Shown here: piece after piece, positions 30,708 through 39,964 of the stretch | How the letters are laid out: each line of letters begins with the position of its first letter | Position numbering within the stretch: position 1 is the stretch's first letter | Assembly: GCA_017470905.1 (NCBI GenBank) | Contig: JAFUXL010000013.1 | Span: 47,214 to 111,213, forward strand | Origin: Ruminococcus sp. | GTDB taxonomy: Bacteria > Bacillota > Clostridia > Oscillospirales > Ruminococcaceae | DNA: 64,000 nucleotides | Reading direction: 5' to 3' | The notes under the pieces: model-generated | Told to the model about the DNA's origin: nothing | The model's database searches: none | The model's input: only the letters and a program-made list of their open reading frames with translations | Translations under genes and position numbers: made by a program

Positions 30708-32582
30708 ATGGAATTAAACAACATTTCTGAGCTTAGTCAGCTTTATCAGGGCAGTACTGTCACGGGAAACACTCTTGACCGTTCCGTAAATCTGATATTC
30801 AATTTTATAAATGCGGCTTCACGTTATCCGGAGCGTACTGCCGTAGACGGAGATGTGAAAATAACCTATTCGGAATTTCTTGACAAGGTAAAAAGGACGG
30901 CAGGCGGTCTGGTCAGGGCCGGTATATGTCAGGGCGACAGGGTAGGCGTATATTGCAGGCATACCGTGAATACTCTTGCGCTTATCTATGCGGTTCTGTA
31001 CATAGGTGCGGTATATGTTCCGATAAGCTCGGATTATCCCGAAGAGAGGCTGCAATATATAAGGAAAAAAAGCGAAATAAAATGCGTTGCATTTGCAGAC
31101 GGTACCGCCGCTGACGGTCTGCTTTCCGACATGGTTTTTATTGATGAAATTCATTCGGCAGATGAAATACCGCAGCCATATGACGGAACTGAGCAGTATG
31201 CATATTGTATGTTTACCTCGGGAACTACCGGAGAGCCGAAGGGCGTACTCATAAAGCAGGCTTATCTGCTTAATATGTGCGAGTGGTATGGTGAAAGGTT
31301 CGGGCTTGATACGGAGTCAAGGCTGATACTGCTGAATAATTTTGGATTTGACGGCTCACTCAAAACCATATTCACTCCGCTTCTGTACGGCTCATGTATA
31401 GTGCTTGCATCGGATTCACTTTTTGATGTAAAGGACGATTCTGAAAGAATAGAAAAATACAGTGTAACACATCTTGCCTGTGTGCCGAGTCTTATACAGG
31501 GAATACTTGAATACTGTGAAAAAAGCGGTTATAAGGAGCTTGAAACTGTAAGATACCTTATAAGTGCAGGCGAAAAGTTCAGAAGCAGAGATGTACTCAA
31601 ATGGCTCAGGTCGGGAAACTGCAATGCAGAGTTTATAAACCTTTACGGTCCGGCGGAGTGCAGCTGCTGTGTATCATATCACAATGTTACCGAAAAAGAC
31701 CTTTCCGATGATATTGTACCGATAGGAAAACCGATATACAACAAGCGTGTGTATGTCCTTGATGACGGGCTTAAAAGCTGTCCTGCCGGAGCTGAAGGCG
31801 ATATATGGATAGCAGGTATGGGAACGTTTGACGGATATATCGGAATGAATGCGGAGGAGTCAAATCTTTATCCCGATATTGCAGATGAAGGTCTGTATAT
31901 GTATCTCAGCGGCGACAGGGGTATACGGCTTGAAAACGGTGAAATCCTCTACAGCGGCAGACGTGATAATCAGATAAAGATAAGCGGTCAGCGCATAGAG
32001 ACAGAGGAGATAGAGCAGGTTCTTTCAAGGCATGAGAAAGTAACATCGTGCGGACTCTGCATAAAGCAAGACGGTGCGGCTGCAAAAACAGTAATGTTTT
32101 ACACCACTGCGGACGGAAATGAGCTGGATTTCGGAGAACTTTCCGAATTTATGGAAAAAAGTCTTGCTAAGGGCGTTATCCCGAACAGATTTATACATAT
32201 TGAAAAGCTGCCCGTGAATATAAACGGAAAGCTGGACAGAAAGGCTCTTGAATCGCTGGATACGGACAGCATATCTTCCGTCAAATACGTTTCTGAAGAT
32301 ACGGACGAATTTACAGGCAAGCTGCTGCGTGCCTGGAAGAATACTCTTGAAACGGAAGATGTTCCGCTTGATTCGGGATTTTTTGAGCTTGGCGGATATT
32401 CAATGCTTTTGTATCGTTTGCAGAGCGAGATAAAGGAACTGCTGGGCAAGGATATTACTCCTGCCGAAATACTTGCTCACCCGACTGTAAGGAGTATGTC
32501 CGCATTTCTCAGAGGCGACAAATCAGAGGATGATGAAGCTCCCGCAAGAAACGGGCGTGTAAGAAGAATACGCAGACGATAA
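30708..32582 (+). CDS. NRPS adenylation-peptidyl carrier didomain (A-PCP)
   Basis: The 624-residue protein has an A domain (~30-525) with FTSGTTGEPKG (A3), FGFDGSL (A4), NLYGPAE (A5), LSGDRG (A7), GRRDNQIKISGQRIE (A8) and the catalytic Lys in NINGKLDRK (A10). The PCP has Ser565 in LGGYSML. The ten pocket residues read by eye as D-G-K-A-I-A-L-C-C-K, which I cannot match to a substrate. It has no condensation domain of its own, so it likely supplies an aminoacyl-PCP acceptor to the terminal C domain of the large NRPS (46386-50726). The extreme C-terminus is basic (RNGRVRRIRRR), possibly a docking tail. Confidence 0.9.
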   Translation: MELNNISELSQLYQGSTVTGNTLDRSVNLIFNFINAASRYPERTAVDGDVKITYSEFLDKVKRTAGGLVRAGICQGDRVGVYCRHTVNTLALIYAVLYIGAVYVPISSDYPEERLQYIRKKSEIKCVAFADGTAADGLLSDMVFIDEIHSADEIPQPYDGTEQYAYCMFTSGTTGEPKGVLIKQAYLLNMCEWYGERFGLDTESRLILLNNFGFDGSLKTIFTPLLYGSCIVLASDSLFDVKDDSERIEKYSVTHLACVPSLIQGILEYCEKSGYKELETVRYLISAGEKFRSRDVLKWLRSGNCNAEFINLYGPAECSCCVSYHNVTEKDLSDDIVPIGKPIYNKRVYVLDDGLKSCPAGAEGDIWIAGMGTFDGYIGMNAEESNLYPDIADEGLYMYLSGDRGIRLENGEILYSGRRDNQIKISGQRIETEEIEQVLSRHEKVTSCGLCIKQDGAAAKTVMFYTTADGNELDFGELSEFMEKSLAKGVIPNRFIHIEKLPVNINGKLDRKALESLDTDSISSVKYVSEDTDEFTGKLLRAWKNTLETEDVPLDSGFFELGGYSMLLYRLQSEIKELLGKDITPAEILAHPTVRSMSAFLRGDKSEDDEAPARNGRVRRIRRR

Positions 32583-32608
32583 GCATATTTTTATAGGAGA
32601 AGATATAA

Positions 32609-33793
32609 ATGATAAATGTAAGAGAATTTTCTGAAAACGTGTATGTTATTGATTCCGAATACGCTGAATTATGGGTTGCCGAAAACGGACAGGTTGAAGA
32701 AGCCGATTATTATTACGGCGGCACAAGAACTGTTCCTTTTGACAGCAGTGACAAGGAGTGTCTTGACAGAATACTCTATCTCAAAAACTTTGAAAGCGGA
32801 CTGAAGAATGTTTTTATTAATGATGTTATTTCTTCCGGCAGGCTTGAAAGCATAAAGGACGAAGTCCCTGACGGATTTCTCGGAAGCAGGGTAGGGGGCG
32901 GCCGCTGCATAATACGCCCCAAATCAAAGGAACTGTACGATATTATTATGGATACTTCCCATGAGAAGCATTGCGGAGTAGTTGACGGTATGTTCTGCAA
33001 GCTCGGCGAATTTCTCAACGGAAGAAACGGAAAAATAAAGCTTACACCTGATTTCGGAAGATTTGTGGGTCTTGCCGATATGCTGCACAAGTATACTGAA
33101 AATGTTCTCGGAGTAAGGTGCGAGGACGGCGGATGCGGCGGCAAGGCATCATATACGTCCACAGGAATAATTGAAGCAATAGAGGTGCTTGGATTTAACA
33201 AGGACAAGAATATCCCCGTTACTCTCGTTGGTGCTGACGGTGCAGTTGCCTGTGCAGTTCTCGATTACCTTATTGAGCAGAAATACAGTGATATTGCCGT
33301 ATGCGACCTTTCATACGATAATCCGCAGCGCAGCGATGAGGTAAGACGGTTAAAGGAACTGGGGATAAAAATACTTCCTGCCGAATACGGAAGGTTTACT
33401 GTACCCTGTCTTGAAAGAGGAGGCTTGTTTATTGCAGTTACCGTGGGCGGAGAATTTCTTAATTCCGAGCTTTCCGCCGTAAAGGACGGAACAGTAATGC
33501 TTATGGCTCATAATGAGGTTATTTCGGTAAATGAAAAATCACTTTCGGATATTGACAGATTTCTCGAAGAAAAGGATGTAAAGGTAATACCCGGTCAGCT
33601 TCTGACATTCGGCGGTGCGATGACATCCCGTCTTGAATGGTTCTTCCGCTGTTCACGCAGGGGAGACGAGCTTTTCAATAAACCGCTTGCGCATAAGGCT
33701 GTAAGACTTGCGGTGGACTATCTTTTTGAAAAATACTGCATGGACAGCAACAAGGTGAATATATTCCGTTCGGTATATAATATTATTCAATAA
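32609..33793 (+). CDS. Leu/Phe/Glu-dehydrogenase-like protein with altered active site
   Basis: The 394-residue protein matches the amino-acid dehydrogenase superfamily mainly in its second half. It has PDFGRFVGLADMLHKYT, a Rossmann segment PVTLVGADGAVACAVLDYL with an acidic residue ending the second strand (VCDLS), and a C-terminal PGQLLTFGGAMTSRLEWFF like the GGV segment of Leu dehydrogenase. At the N-terminal catalytic site GGGK of the family reads GGGR (RVGGGRCIIRP), so the substrate/catalytic lysine is an arginine. It may oxidise or reduce an unusual amino acid, make a precursor, or act on an imine of the assembly line. AGGAGA precedes the ATG. Confidence 0.65.
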   Translation: MINVREFSENVYVIDSEYAELWVAENGQVEEADYYYGGTRTVPFDSSDKECLDRILYLKNFESGLKNVFINDVISSGRLESIKDEVPDGFLGSRVGGGRCIIRPKSKELYDIIMDTSHEKHCGVVDGMFCKLGEFLNGRNGKIKLTPDFGRFVGLADMLHKYTENVLGVRCEDGGCGGKASYTSTGIIEAIEVLGFNKDKNIPVTLVGADGAVACAVLDYLIEQKYSDIAVCDLSYDNPQRSDEVRRLKELGIKILPAEYGRFTVPCLERGGLFIAVTVGGEFLNSELSAVKDGTVMLMAHNEVISVNEKSLSDIDRFLEEKDVKVIPGQLLTFGGAMTSRLEWFFRCSRRGDELFNKPLAHKAVRLAVDYLFEKYCMDSNKVNIFRSVYNIIQ

Positions 33794-33811
33794 TTTTGAG
33801 GGTGAGTGCAG

Positions 33812-34567
33812 ATGAGTACAATCTTAAGGGCAGAGGGTGTAAAAAAATCATATTCTGTTGACCGCAGGAAGCAGGAAGTGCTTAAAGGCATAGAGCTTGA
33901 AATAGAAAAGGGTGATTTTACTGTCATAATGGGTTCGTCAGGTGCAGGAAAATCGACACTTCTGTATGCCCTTTCGGGAATGGATAATATTGACTCCGGA
34001 AAGATAATTTTCGTCGGCGAGGAGATAGAAAACTATTCTCCCGATAAAATGGCAGTTTTTCGGCGTGAACACTGCGGATTTGTATTTCAGCAGAATAATC
34101 TGCTCGACAGCATGAGTATTCTTGACAATGTCGCTGCGGCAGGTATGCTTTGTACCAAATCAAAAAGAGAGGTTCTTGAAAAGGCGGCAAGGCTGTTTGA
34201 AAAGGTCAATATTTCAAAGGAGATACAAAAGAAGTTTCCGGGTCAGGTATCAGGCGGCGAGGCTCAGAGGGCAGGTATAGTGCGTGCGCTTATAAATAAT
34301 CCCGATGTTGTGTTTGCCGATGAACCGACAGGTTCCCTTGATTATTCCAACGGACAGGTTGTACTCGATTTGCTTACGGATATACACAAAAGCGGACAGA
34401 GCATAATTATGGTAACTCATGATATACGTTCAGCTTTCAGGGGAAACAAGGTCATATTTGTAAGGGACGGTCTTGTCGGAGGAATATGCGATATAGGCGA
34501 ATACGAAGAAAGCAACAGCGAGAGAAAAGAAAAGCTAAGGGATTTTCTCGAGAAAAGAGGGTGGTAA
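33812..34567 (+). CDS. ABC transporter ATP-binding protein, LolD/MacB type (exporter 2)
   Basis: The 251-residue ATPase has Walker A GSSGAGKST, Q-loop FVFQQNN, signature VSGGEAQRAGI, Walker B VVFADEPTGSLD and switch His in VTHDI. It belongs to the same exporter class as the operon's first ATPase but is a separate lineage by sequence. ATG 33812 was chosen with GAGGGTGAG upstream; the GTG at 33806 overlaps that site. Its stop is one base before the permease start. Confidence 0.9.
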   Translation: MSTILRAEGVKKSYSVDRRKQEVLKGIELEIEKGDFTVIMGSSGAGKSTLLYALSGMDNIDSGKIIFVGEEIENYSPDKMAVFRREHCGFVFQQNNLLDSMSILDNVAAAGMLCTKSKREVLEKAARLFEKVNISKEIQKKFPGQVSGGEAQRAGIVRALINNPDVVFADEPTGSLDYSNGQVVLDLLTDIHKSGQSIIMVTHDIRSAFRGNKVIFVRDGLVGGICDIGEYEESNSERKEKLRDFLEKRGW

Positions 34568-34568
34568 T

Positions 34569-36911
34569 ATGCAGCGAATATTCCTTCTTGCATATGCAAA
34601 CCTCCGTAAATCAGGCGGACAGAATATATTTTTAGCCCTGCTTATCTCATTGATTTCGCTGTTCTGCGTTCTGAGCCTTACTGTAATGACAAGCTTCATG
34701 AACTGTTTTGATAAAGCGGCAGGAGCTGCAAATGCCCCGGAGGTGTTCATTGCCGGACAGAATGAGCTTTTTACTCCTGAAAACAGAGATATACTGGACA
34801 ATGACAGCAGGATTTCCGAAGTGGTCTACAGTGATGCTCTTTATCTTGACAATGCGCAGATAACATTTGCAGGTTCTAAAAAAAGCGTTGCACTGATTGC
34901 GCTTCCGTTCGGAAAACAGGACTATATCAGCTATAATGTGGTTGAAGAGGCAGAGAATATTCCGCAAAACGGCATATATGTCTCGAAGTATTTCAGGGAA
35001 GCAGGAGATTATGAGCTTGGCGAACGCTTTGATATAAGATATGATAAAATAGTATACCATTTCACCATAGCAGGATTTGTCGAGGATATATACCTTGGCT
35101 GTGTACATTCAAATGCACAGACAGGCGTGATTTTTCCGGAAGAAACATATCTTGAATTTGCAGACCGCTTTTCAATAAACGAAAACGGCAGGGTAGCTGA
35201 TATATATCTGAATGACCCGAATGATGCCCGTGCGGTGGCAAGCAGTTTTCTGAACAATGCCGAAACGGGAGCTGCAAAATACTGCTCAATGACATATGAT
35301 GTATGCCGCAGCTATGCAACTATGCAGCCCTCAATAATGGCAGTGATACTTCTGGCGTTTGCGGTAATACTGCTTGTTATCGCTGTATCAGTCATGGTTT
35401 ACCTGATAAGGGGCAGCCTTGTCAGGGAGATAAGGAATATAAGTATTCTGAAATCAATAGGATATACAAGCAATGCAATAACGCTTTCATTTGCGGTGCA
35501 GTATACCGTTCTTACCCTTATAGGCTCAGTCACAGGGGGTATCGCCGCAGTTGCGGTATATTCGGATATTGCAGGGTCTATGCAGTCACTGACATGGATA
35601 ACCATTGAGACGGGTATCTCTCCGGTGCTGCCTGCCGCCGTAATGCTTGCCATACTCGTCATATTCTTTGCAGTATCATATCTGACAGCATTCCGTCTCA
35701 GGAATATTTCTCCGTGCAAGGCATTCAGTGCTGGTCAGGAGCAGGTAAATACTTTCAAAAAGGATATAATGCCCGTTTCTTCAAGCAAGCTTCCTTTTCA
35801 TTCCTCAATGGCAGTAAAGATGTTTCTCGGCAGCTTTAAGCAGAATGTACTTATGACGGCAGTACTGGTTATAATTTCATTTGCGCTCGGATATGTTATG
35901 GTACTGAATTACAATATATCCGTGGATACAAAAAAATTCGTTGATGTTCTGATGTATGAATATGCGGATGTAACGGCATATGCAAACCCGACCAATTATT
36001 ATGACAGCCTCGATGAGATACTCGCTGATGAAGCCGATGCAGATGATGCGATATTCTTTGAAACTGTGCAGGTGCAGTCAGGTGATGTGAATATGTATGC
36101 ATATGTTACAGATGACTATTCGAGAACCAGAAACCACAGTGTTGTATACGAGGGGACACATCCTGCAAGGGCAGATGAAATAGCTATCGGGGGAAAGAGC
36201 GCGATATACTTCGGAAAAAAGATAGGCGACACGATAACCCTCAACAAGCATGGAAACAATTATGATTACAGAATAACAGGTCTTATACAGACCTCTATGG
36301 GCAACGGATTTGACTGCGAGCTTGTAACCGAAGGATATAAAAAGATAAATCAGGACTTCAGACCGAATACTGTTTATGTATATCTGAAGGATAATGTTGA
36401 TGCCGATGATTTTCTTGACCACATCATACAGGAGCATCAGAGCAAGATAAGCGGAGCAGCCAATACAAGGCTGACCATAGAGCAGTCAATGGGAAGCTAT
36501 GTTTCACTCGCAGACGGTCTGATGATAAGCTTTTCCGTCATATCCGTAATGATAATATGGGTGCTTCTCTATCTTCTGATAAAGGTACAGCTTCAGAAAA
36601 ATGAAAGAAATTTCAGGATACAGAAGGCTGTAGGATTTACATCTTCACAGATACGGCTTGAGATTTTTCTGTCGTTTGTTCCTGTTGCGGTTATCGGTGC
36701 GACACTTGGGTCAATACTGATATTTTCATTGTCAAATCCGCTTTCAGGAGTACTTTTCGGTACAATGGGAATAATGCAGGCTGATTTTACAATACCGTAT
36801 GCAACGATAGCGGGACTTCTTGTCATGCTCACGGCTGTATCTCTGCTGCTTACTCTTATAATAACAGACAGGATAAAATATATAGTGCCAAAGAGCGAAA
36901 ATATGCAGTAA
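34569..36911 (+). CDS. FtsX-type ABC permease (exporter 2)
   Basis: The 780-residue protein has an N-terminal helix (~15-40), a ~210-residue external domain and three helices (~255-375). A second anchor near 420 is followed by a second external domain and a three-helix block (~645-770). The double FtsX architecture is shared with exporter 1. It should pump a substrate out of the cytosol or extract it from the membrane, together with the adjacent ATPase. The following gene encodes a secreted membrane-anchored protein that could be its extracellular partner. Confidence 0.85.
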   Translation: MQRIFLLAYANLRKSGGQNIFLALLISLISLFCVLSLTVMTSFMNCFDKAAGAANAPEVFIAGQNELFTPENRDILDNDSRISEVVYSDALYLDNAQITFAGSKKSVALIALPFGKQDYISYNVVEEAENIPQNGIYVSKYFREAGDYELGERFDIRYDKIVYHFTIAGFVEDIYLGCVHSNAQTGVIFPEETYLEFADRFSINENGRVADIYLNDPNDARAVASSFLNNAETGAAKYCSMTYDVCRSYATMQPSIMAVILLAFAVILLVIAVSVMVYLIRGSLVREIRNISILKSIGYTSNAITLSFAVQYTVLTLIGSVTGGIAAVAVYSDIAGSMQSLTWITIETGISPVLPAAVMLAILVIFFAVSYLTAFRLRNISPCKAFSAGQEQVNTFKKDIMPVSSSKLPFHSSMAVKMFLGSFKQNVLMTAVLVIISFALGYVMVLNYNISVDTKKFVDVLMYEYADVTAYANPTNYYDSLDEILADEADADDAIFFETVQVQSGDVNMYAYVTDDYSRTRNHSVVYEGTHPARADEIAIGGKSAIYFGKKIGDTITLNKHGNNYDYRITGLIQTSMGNGFDCELVTEGYKKINQDFRPNTVYVYLKDNVDADDFLDHIIQEHQSKISGAANTRLTIEQSMGSYVSLADGLMISFSVISVMIIWVLLYLLIKVQLQKNERNFRIQKAVGFTSSQIRLEIFLSFVPVAVIGATLGSILIFSLSNPLSGVLFGTMGIMQADFTIPYATIAGLLVMLTAVSLLLTLIITDRIKYIVPKSENMQ

Positions 36912-36920
36912 GGGAGGAAA

Positions 36921-37952
36921 ATGAAAATGACACGTATCAGAAAAATCTGCTTTACATCGGCAGTCTGCACGCTGCTTTCATCAGTATTTCCGTTCGATGC
37001 ATATACGGCTGCTGCTGCTGATGATGAACCTCCCACACTTCAGGAAATAGTTGAAGCAAATAATTTTGTGGCTTACTGTGATTTGTATGACAGTATGTAT
37101 ATGGACTACAAATCGGACAGAGACTCCTGCAAGGCTTATTATACTGAAAATGACGGCAGTTCATTCTATATAAAATATAATGACAGTAATGAATATGAGG
37201 TAGTTACTCCTGACTATGCCGTAAGCAGCAACGGTGCGGACGGAAATGCCGAATATTATCTTTTCAGGCGGTCAGGTGATGAGCTTATGTATCGTATGTC
37301 AGTAGCACCCGAGCCTCGTCCCCGTGTAATTCTGAGTTCATATATATCAAATGTGGATACTGACGAATACAATAAATTTTTTGAGGATTACAGGAACTTT
37401 AACATAGAGTACGGCGACGGCGTTGTGATATGGAGTATAGATTATTCCGATATTGACTGGCTGGACGGAAAGGATGTCTATCTGCTTGAGCCTGATAATT
37501 TAACGTGCAGGCAGTTCACCTACTACGACAGTGAGGGCAATATCCTGAGCCGCTGGGAATCGGAATTTAATATCGGGGAAAACCCCGTGCCGTCTTCTGT
37601 TGACTACAGGTATTATACCGAACCGCAGAAAATGGTAGCTGTAGAGCTTTACAGTTCGGACGAGCCTGATATTCTTATAAAATCATGGAATGCAGCGGCT
37701 GAAAGCACGGTCAGCGTTTATGGCGAAACTGTGTATACAGATGCAGGGCTGAAAAATAAATTCGGCGGAAAACTCGGCGCAGACGGAGTACAGAAGCTTT
37801 ATATACAGGAAAGCTCCCTCAGCAAGGAACACGGGAATATTTTTACCGTACTTACAGCAATAACGGCGGTAATGATAATTCTTGCGTTCGTACTGGAGAA
37901 AATATTCTGTATAAAATTAAAGAGGAAAACAGGGAATGACAATGCTTCATAA
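36921..37952 (+). CDS. unrecognised secreted protein with C-terminal membrane anchor
   Basis: The 343-residue protein has an N-terminal signal peptide (basic start, hydrophobic core to ~27, Ala-rich cleavage region), an acidic and tyrosine-rich extracellular domain of ~270 residues, one C-terminal helix (~309-328) and a short basic cytoplasmic tail. I recognise no family. It may be a lipoprotein-like or receptor-like partner of the preceding exporter, or bind the metal-loaded product; that is inference from position. AGGGAGG precedes the ATG, and the end overlaps the next gene. Confidence 0.75.
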   Translation: MKMTRIRKICFTSAVCTLLSSVFPFDAYTAAAADDEPPTLQEIVEANNFVAYCDLYDSMYMDYKSDRDSCKAYYTENDGSSFYIKYNDSNEYEVVTPDYAVSSNGADGNAEYYLFRRSGDELMYRMSVAPEPRPRVILSSYISNVDTDEYNKFFEDYRNFNIEYGDGVVIWSIDYSDIDWLDGKDVYLLEPDNLTCRQFTYYDSEGNILSRWESEFNIGENPVPSSVDYRYYTEPQKMVAVELYSSDEPDILIKSWNAAAESTVSVYGETVYTDAGLKNKFGGKLGADGVQKLYIQESSLSKEHGNIFTVLTAITAVMIILAFVLEKIFCIKLKRKTGNDNAS

Positions 37953-39963
37953 TGAAAAATGCTGCGGCTGCGGAGCGTGTGCGGCAGCCTGTCCTGCCGG
38001 TGCATTGTCTGTAGGTTCAGATATTAACGGTGCATACCGCCCTTTTGCGGACGTAAAAAAATGCTGCGGCTGCGGACAATGTATAAGGGTATGCCCCTGC
38101 ATAAACAGTGTATTTCCCCTTAAAGACGAAACAGAGCAGGAGTATTACAGCGTTTATGCATCAAAGGATATATGCATGAAAAGTGCTTCGGGAGGTGCAT
38201 TCCGCAAAATAGCAGAGTATGTATCAGCAAACGGAGGTATAGTCTATGGAGCAGGTTATAATATATCTTCTCATGATGTAAGCCATCGTGAGGCAGGCAC
38301 AGACGAGCTTGACGGGATATGCGGCAGCAAGTATTTGCAGAGCTATATTTCGTCTGATATATATATTTCCGCAGGAAAGTATCTTGAAAACGGAAGAATG
38401 GTGTTTTTTTCAGGTACACCGTGTCAGGTTGCAGGTCTCAGGAATTTTCTCGGAAAGGAATACAGCGGTCTCCTGACTGCGGATATAATATGTCACGGAG
38501 TATCTCCGGTATTATACTGGAAAAAATTTCTCAGCGAGAATACAATACCTGAAAATATCTCCTCAGTGTGTTTCAGGCACAAGGCTGACCAGAAATCTGC
38601 GGCTGAGGGATACCGTCTCAGGATAGAGTTCAGGGATGGAAGCAGCTATGAGATGCCTGCGGAAAAATGTCCTTATTATATGGCATATTTTTCGGGCATC
38701 AGTATCAATGAGGCGTGCAGCAGGTGTAAATATGCATCGCTTGAAAGAACAGGTGATATTACGCTTGGTGACTATCTTCCGTTGGATAAAAGTGAAATTG
38801 AGGCTCTGAATGCAAAGGGCAACTCCCTTGTTATAATAAACACCGGTAAAGGCAGAAAATTGTTTGAAAATGCGGTTATGTCCGACCGTACTTTAACGGT
38901 TCGTCAGGTTGATATGCGCAATTCGGTTATTATGAACCACAGCCTTTACAAGCCTGCACCCGAAGCGGCAGGAGCCGTGGATTTTCGGAAGGATATGAGG
39001 AATATGCCGTTTGAAAGGGCAGTACGCAGAAATATCGCAAAAAGATATGATGTACTTATGTTTGCTCCGTTTTACAGCGGCAAGGCAGAGAATATATTCC
39101 GTTCGCTTGCAGTATATTCACTGCTTCACGATATGGGACTTAAAATTGCAATGACTGAACTGCCTTTATATATTCACAGCGAAAAGCCCGAATATCATTA
39201 TAAAAAGAATGCCATTCAGGGGCTGGTTTACAGCCATTGTCCGGTTTTGCCGCCTGTATACGGCAGAGAGCTTTGTATAAAGCTGTCTCATTCTGCAAGA
39301 ATGTTTATTCTTGCAGATGAGCCGCTCTGGGAATATTCGGCTGAAGATGTCCGGCATTTGTTCAGCCATGCCGATGACGCTGTACCTCGCATTGCACTTG
39401 GACTGCGTATTTCAGAAAGGCTTGCAGACTGCGATGATGAACTCAGAGAAAGCTTCTATGATTATCTTTATCAGTTTGAGCGGATTTTTCTGTCGGATGA
39501 GGATGTAAAAGAGGAACTGGAGGAAGTACTTGAAATGGAGACGGATTGTATTCCGGAGCTGCTTTTTCTTGCGCCGCCTGAGTATTACTATTCACTTTCG
39601 GCAAATGACGGCGAAGCCATAAAAACCGATGTATCTTATGTCTGGGAGAAAGAGCTGTATTCCGATGTATATGACTGTCTTGACAGAATACGCAGTTCAG
39701 AAACCGTGGTTACCGATTCGTATTTTGCTGCGGTGCTTTGTATGCTGGACGGAAAGAATTTTTTTGTAACTGCCGATGCGCCTGAAAGAGAAACACTGGC
39801 TTGTCTGCTTGAACGGTACGGACTTGAGGAAAGAATACTGAAAAACAGCAGTATACCGTGCATAACGGGAAAATCCGTATCGGCGGCAGCCGATAAGATT
39901 GCAGAAAGCAGAAGCATATTGCTCGGCAGTATAAAAAAAGCTGTTATGGGGTGTCTTGAATAG
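37942..39963 (+). CDS. ferredoxin - FrhB-type flavoprotein - pyruvyl-transferase-like fusion
   Basis: About 673 residues. Two 4Fe-4S motifs at the N-terminus (CCGCGACAAACP and CCGCGQCIRVCP) are followed by the coenzyme F420 hydrogenase/dehydrogenase beta-subunit-like region, with ASGGAF, FSGTPCQVAGL, DIICHGV and CSRCKYA...GDITLGDY. A C-terminal ~300 residues resemble the polysaccharide pyruvyl transferase fold (YDVLMFAPFYSGKAENIF..., VVTDSYFAAVL). Such fusions normally sit in exopolysaccharide loci. In this operon it could reduce an intermediate (for example a thiazoline) with ferredoxin electrons; this is speculation. ATG 37942 has AGGGA six bases upstream; 37936 is an alternative. Confidence 0.7.
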   Translation: MLHNEKCCGCGACAAACPAGALSVGSDINGAYRPFADVKKCCGCGQCIRVCPCINSVFPLKDETEQEYYSVYASKDICMKSASGGAFRKIAEYVSANGGIVYGAGYNISSHDVSHREAGTDELDGICGSKYLQSYISSDIYISAGKYLENGRMVFFSGTPCQVAGLRNFLGKEYSGLLTADIICHGVSPVLYWKKFLSENTIPENISSVCFRHKADQKSAAEGYRLRIEFRDGSSYEMPAEKCPYYMAYFSGISINEACSRCKYASLERTGDITLGDYLPLDKSEIEALNAKGNSLVIINTGKGRKLFENAVMSDRTLTVRQVDMRNSVIMNHSLYKPAPEAAGAVDFRKDMRNMPFERAVRRNIAKRYDVLMFAPFYSGKAENIFRSLAVYSLLHDMGLKIAMTELPLYIHSEKPEYHYKKNAIQGLVYSHCPVLPPVYGRELCIKLSHSARMFILADEPLWEYSAEDVRHLFSHADDAVPRIALGLRISERLADCDDELRESFYDYLYQFERIFLSDEDVKEELEEVLEMETDCIPELLFLAPPEYYYSLSANDGEAIKTDVSYVWEKELYSDVYDCLDRIRSSETVVTDSYFAAVLCMLDGKNFFVTADAPERETLACLLERYGLEERILKNSSIPCITGKSVSAAADKIAESRSILLGSIKKAVMGCLE

Positions 39964-39964
39964 C

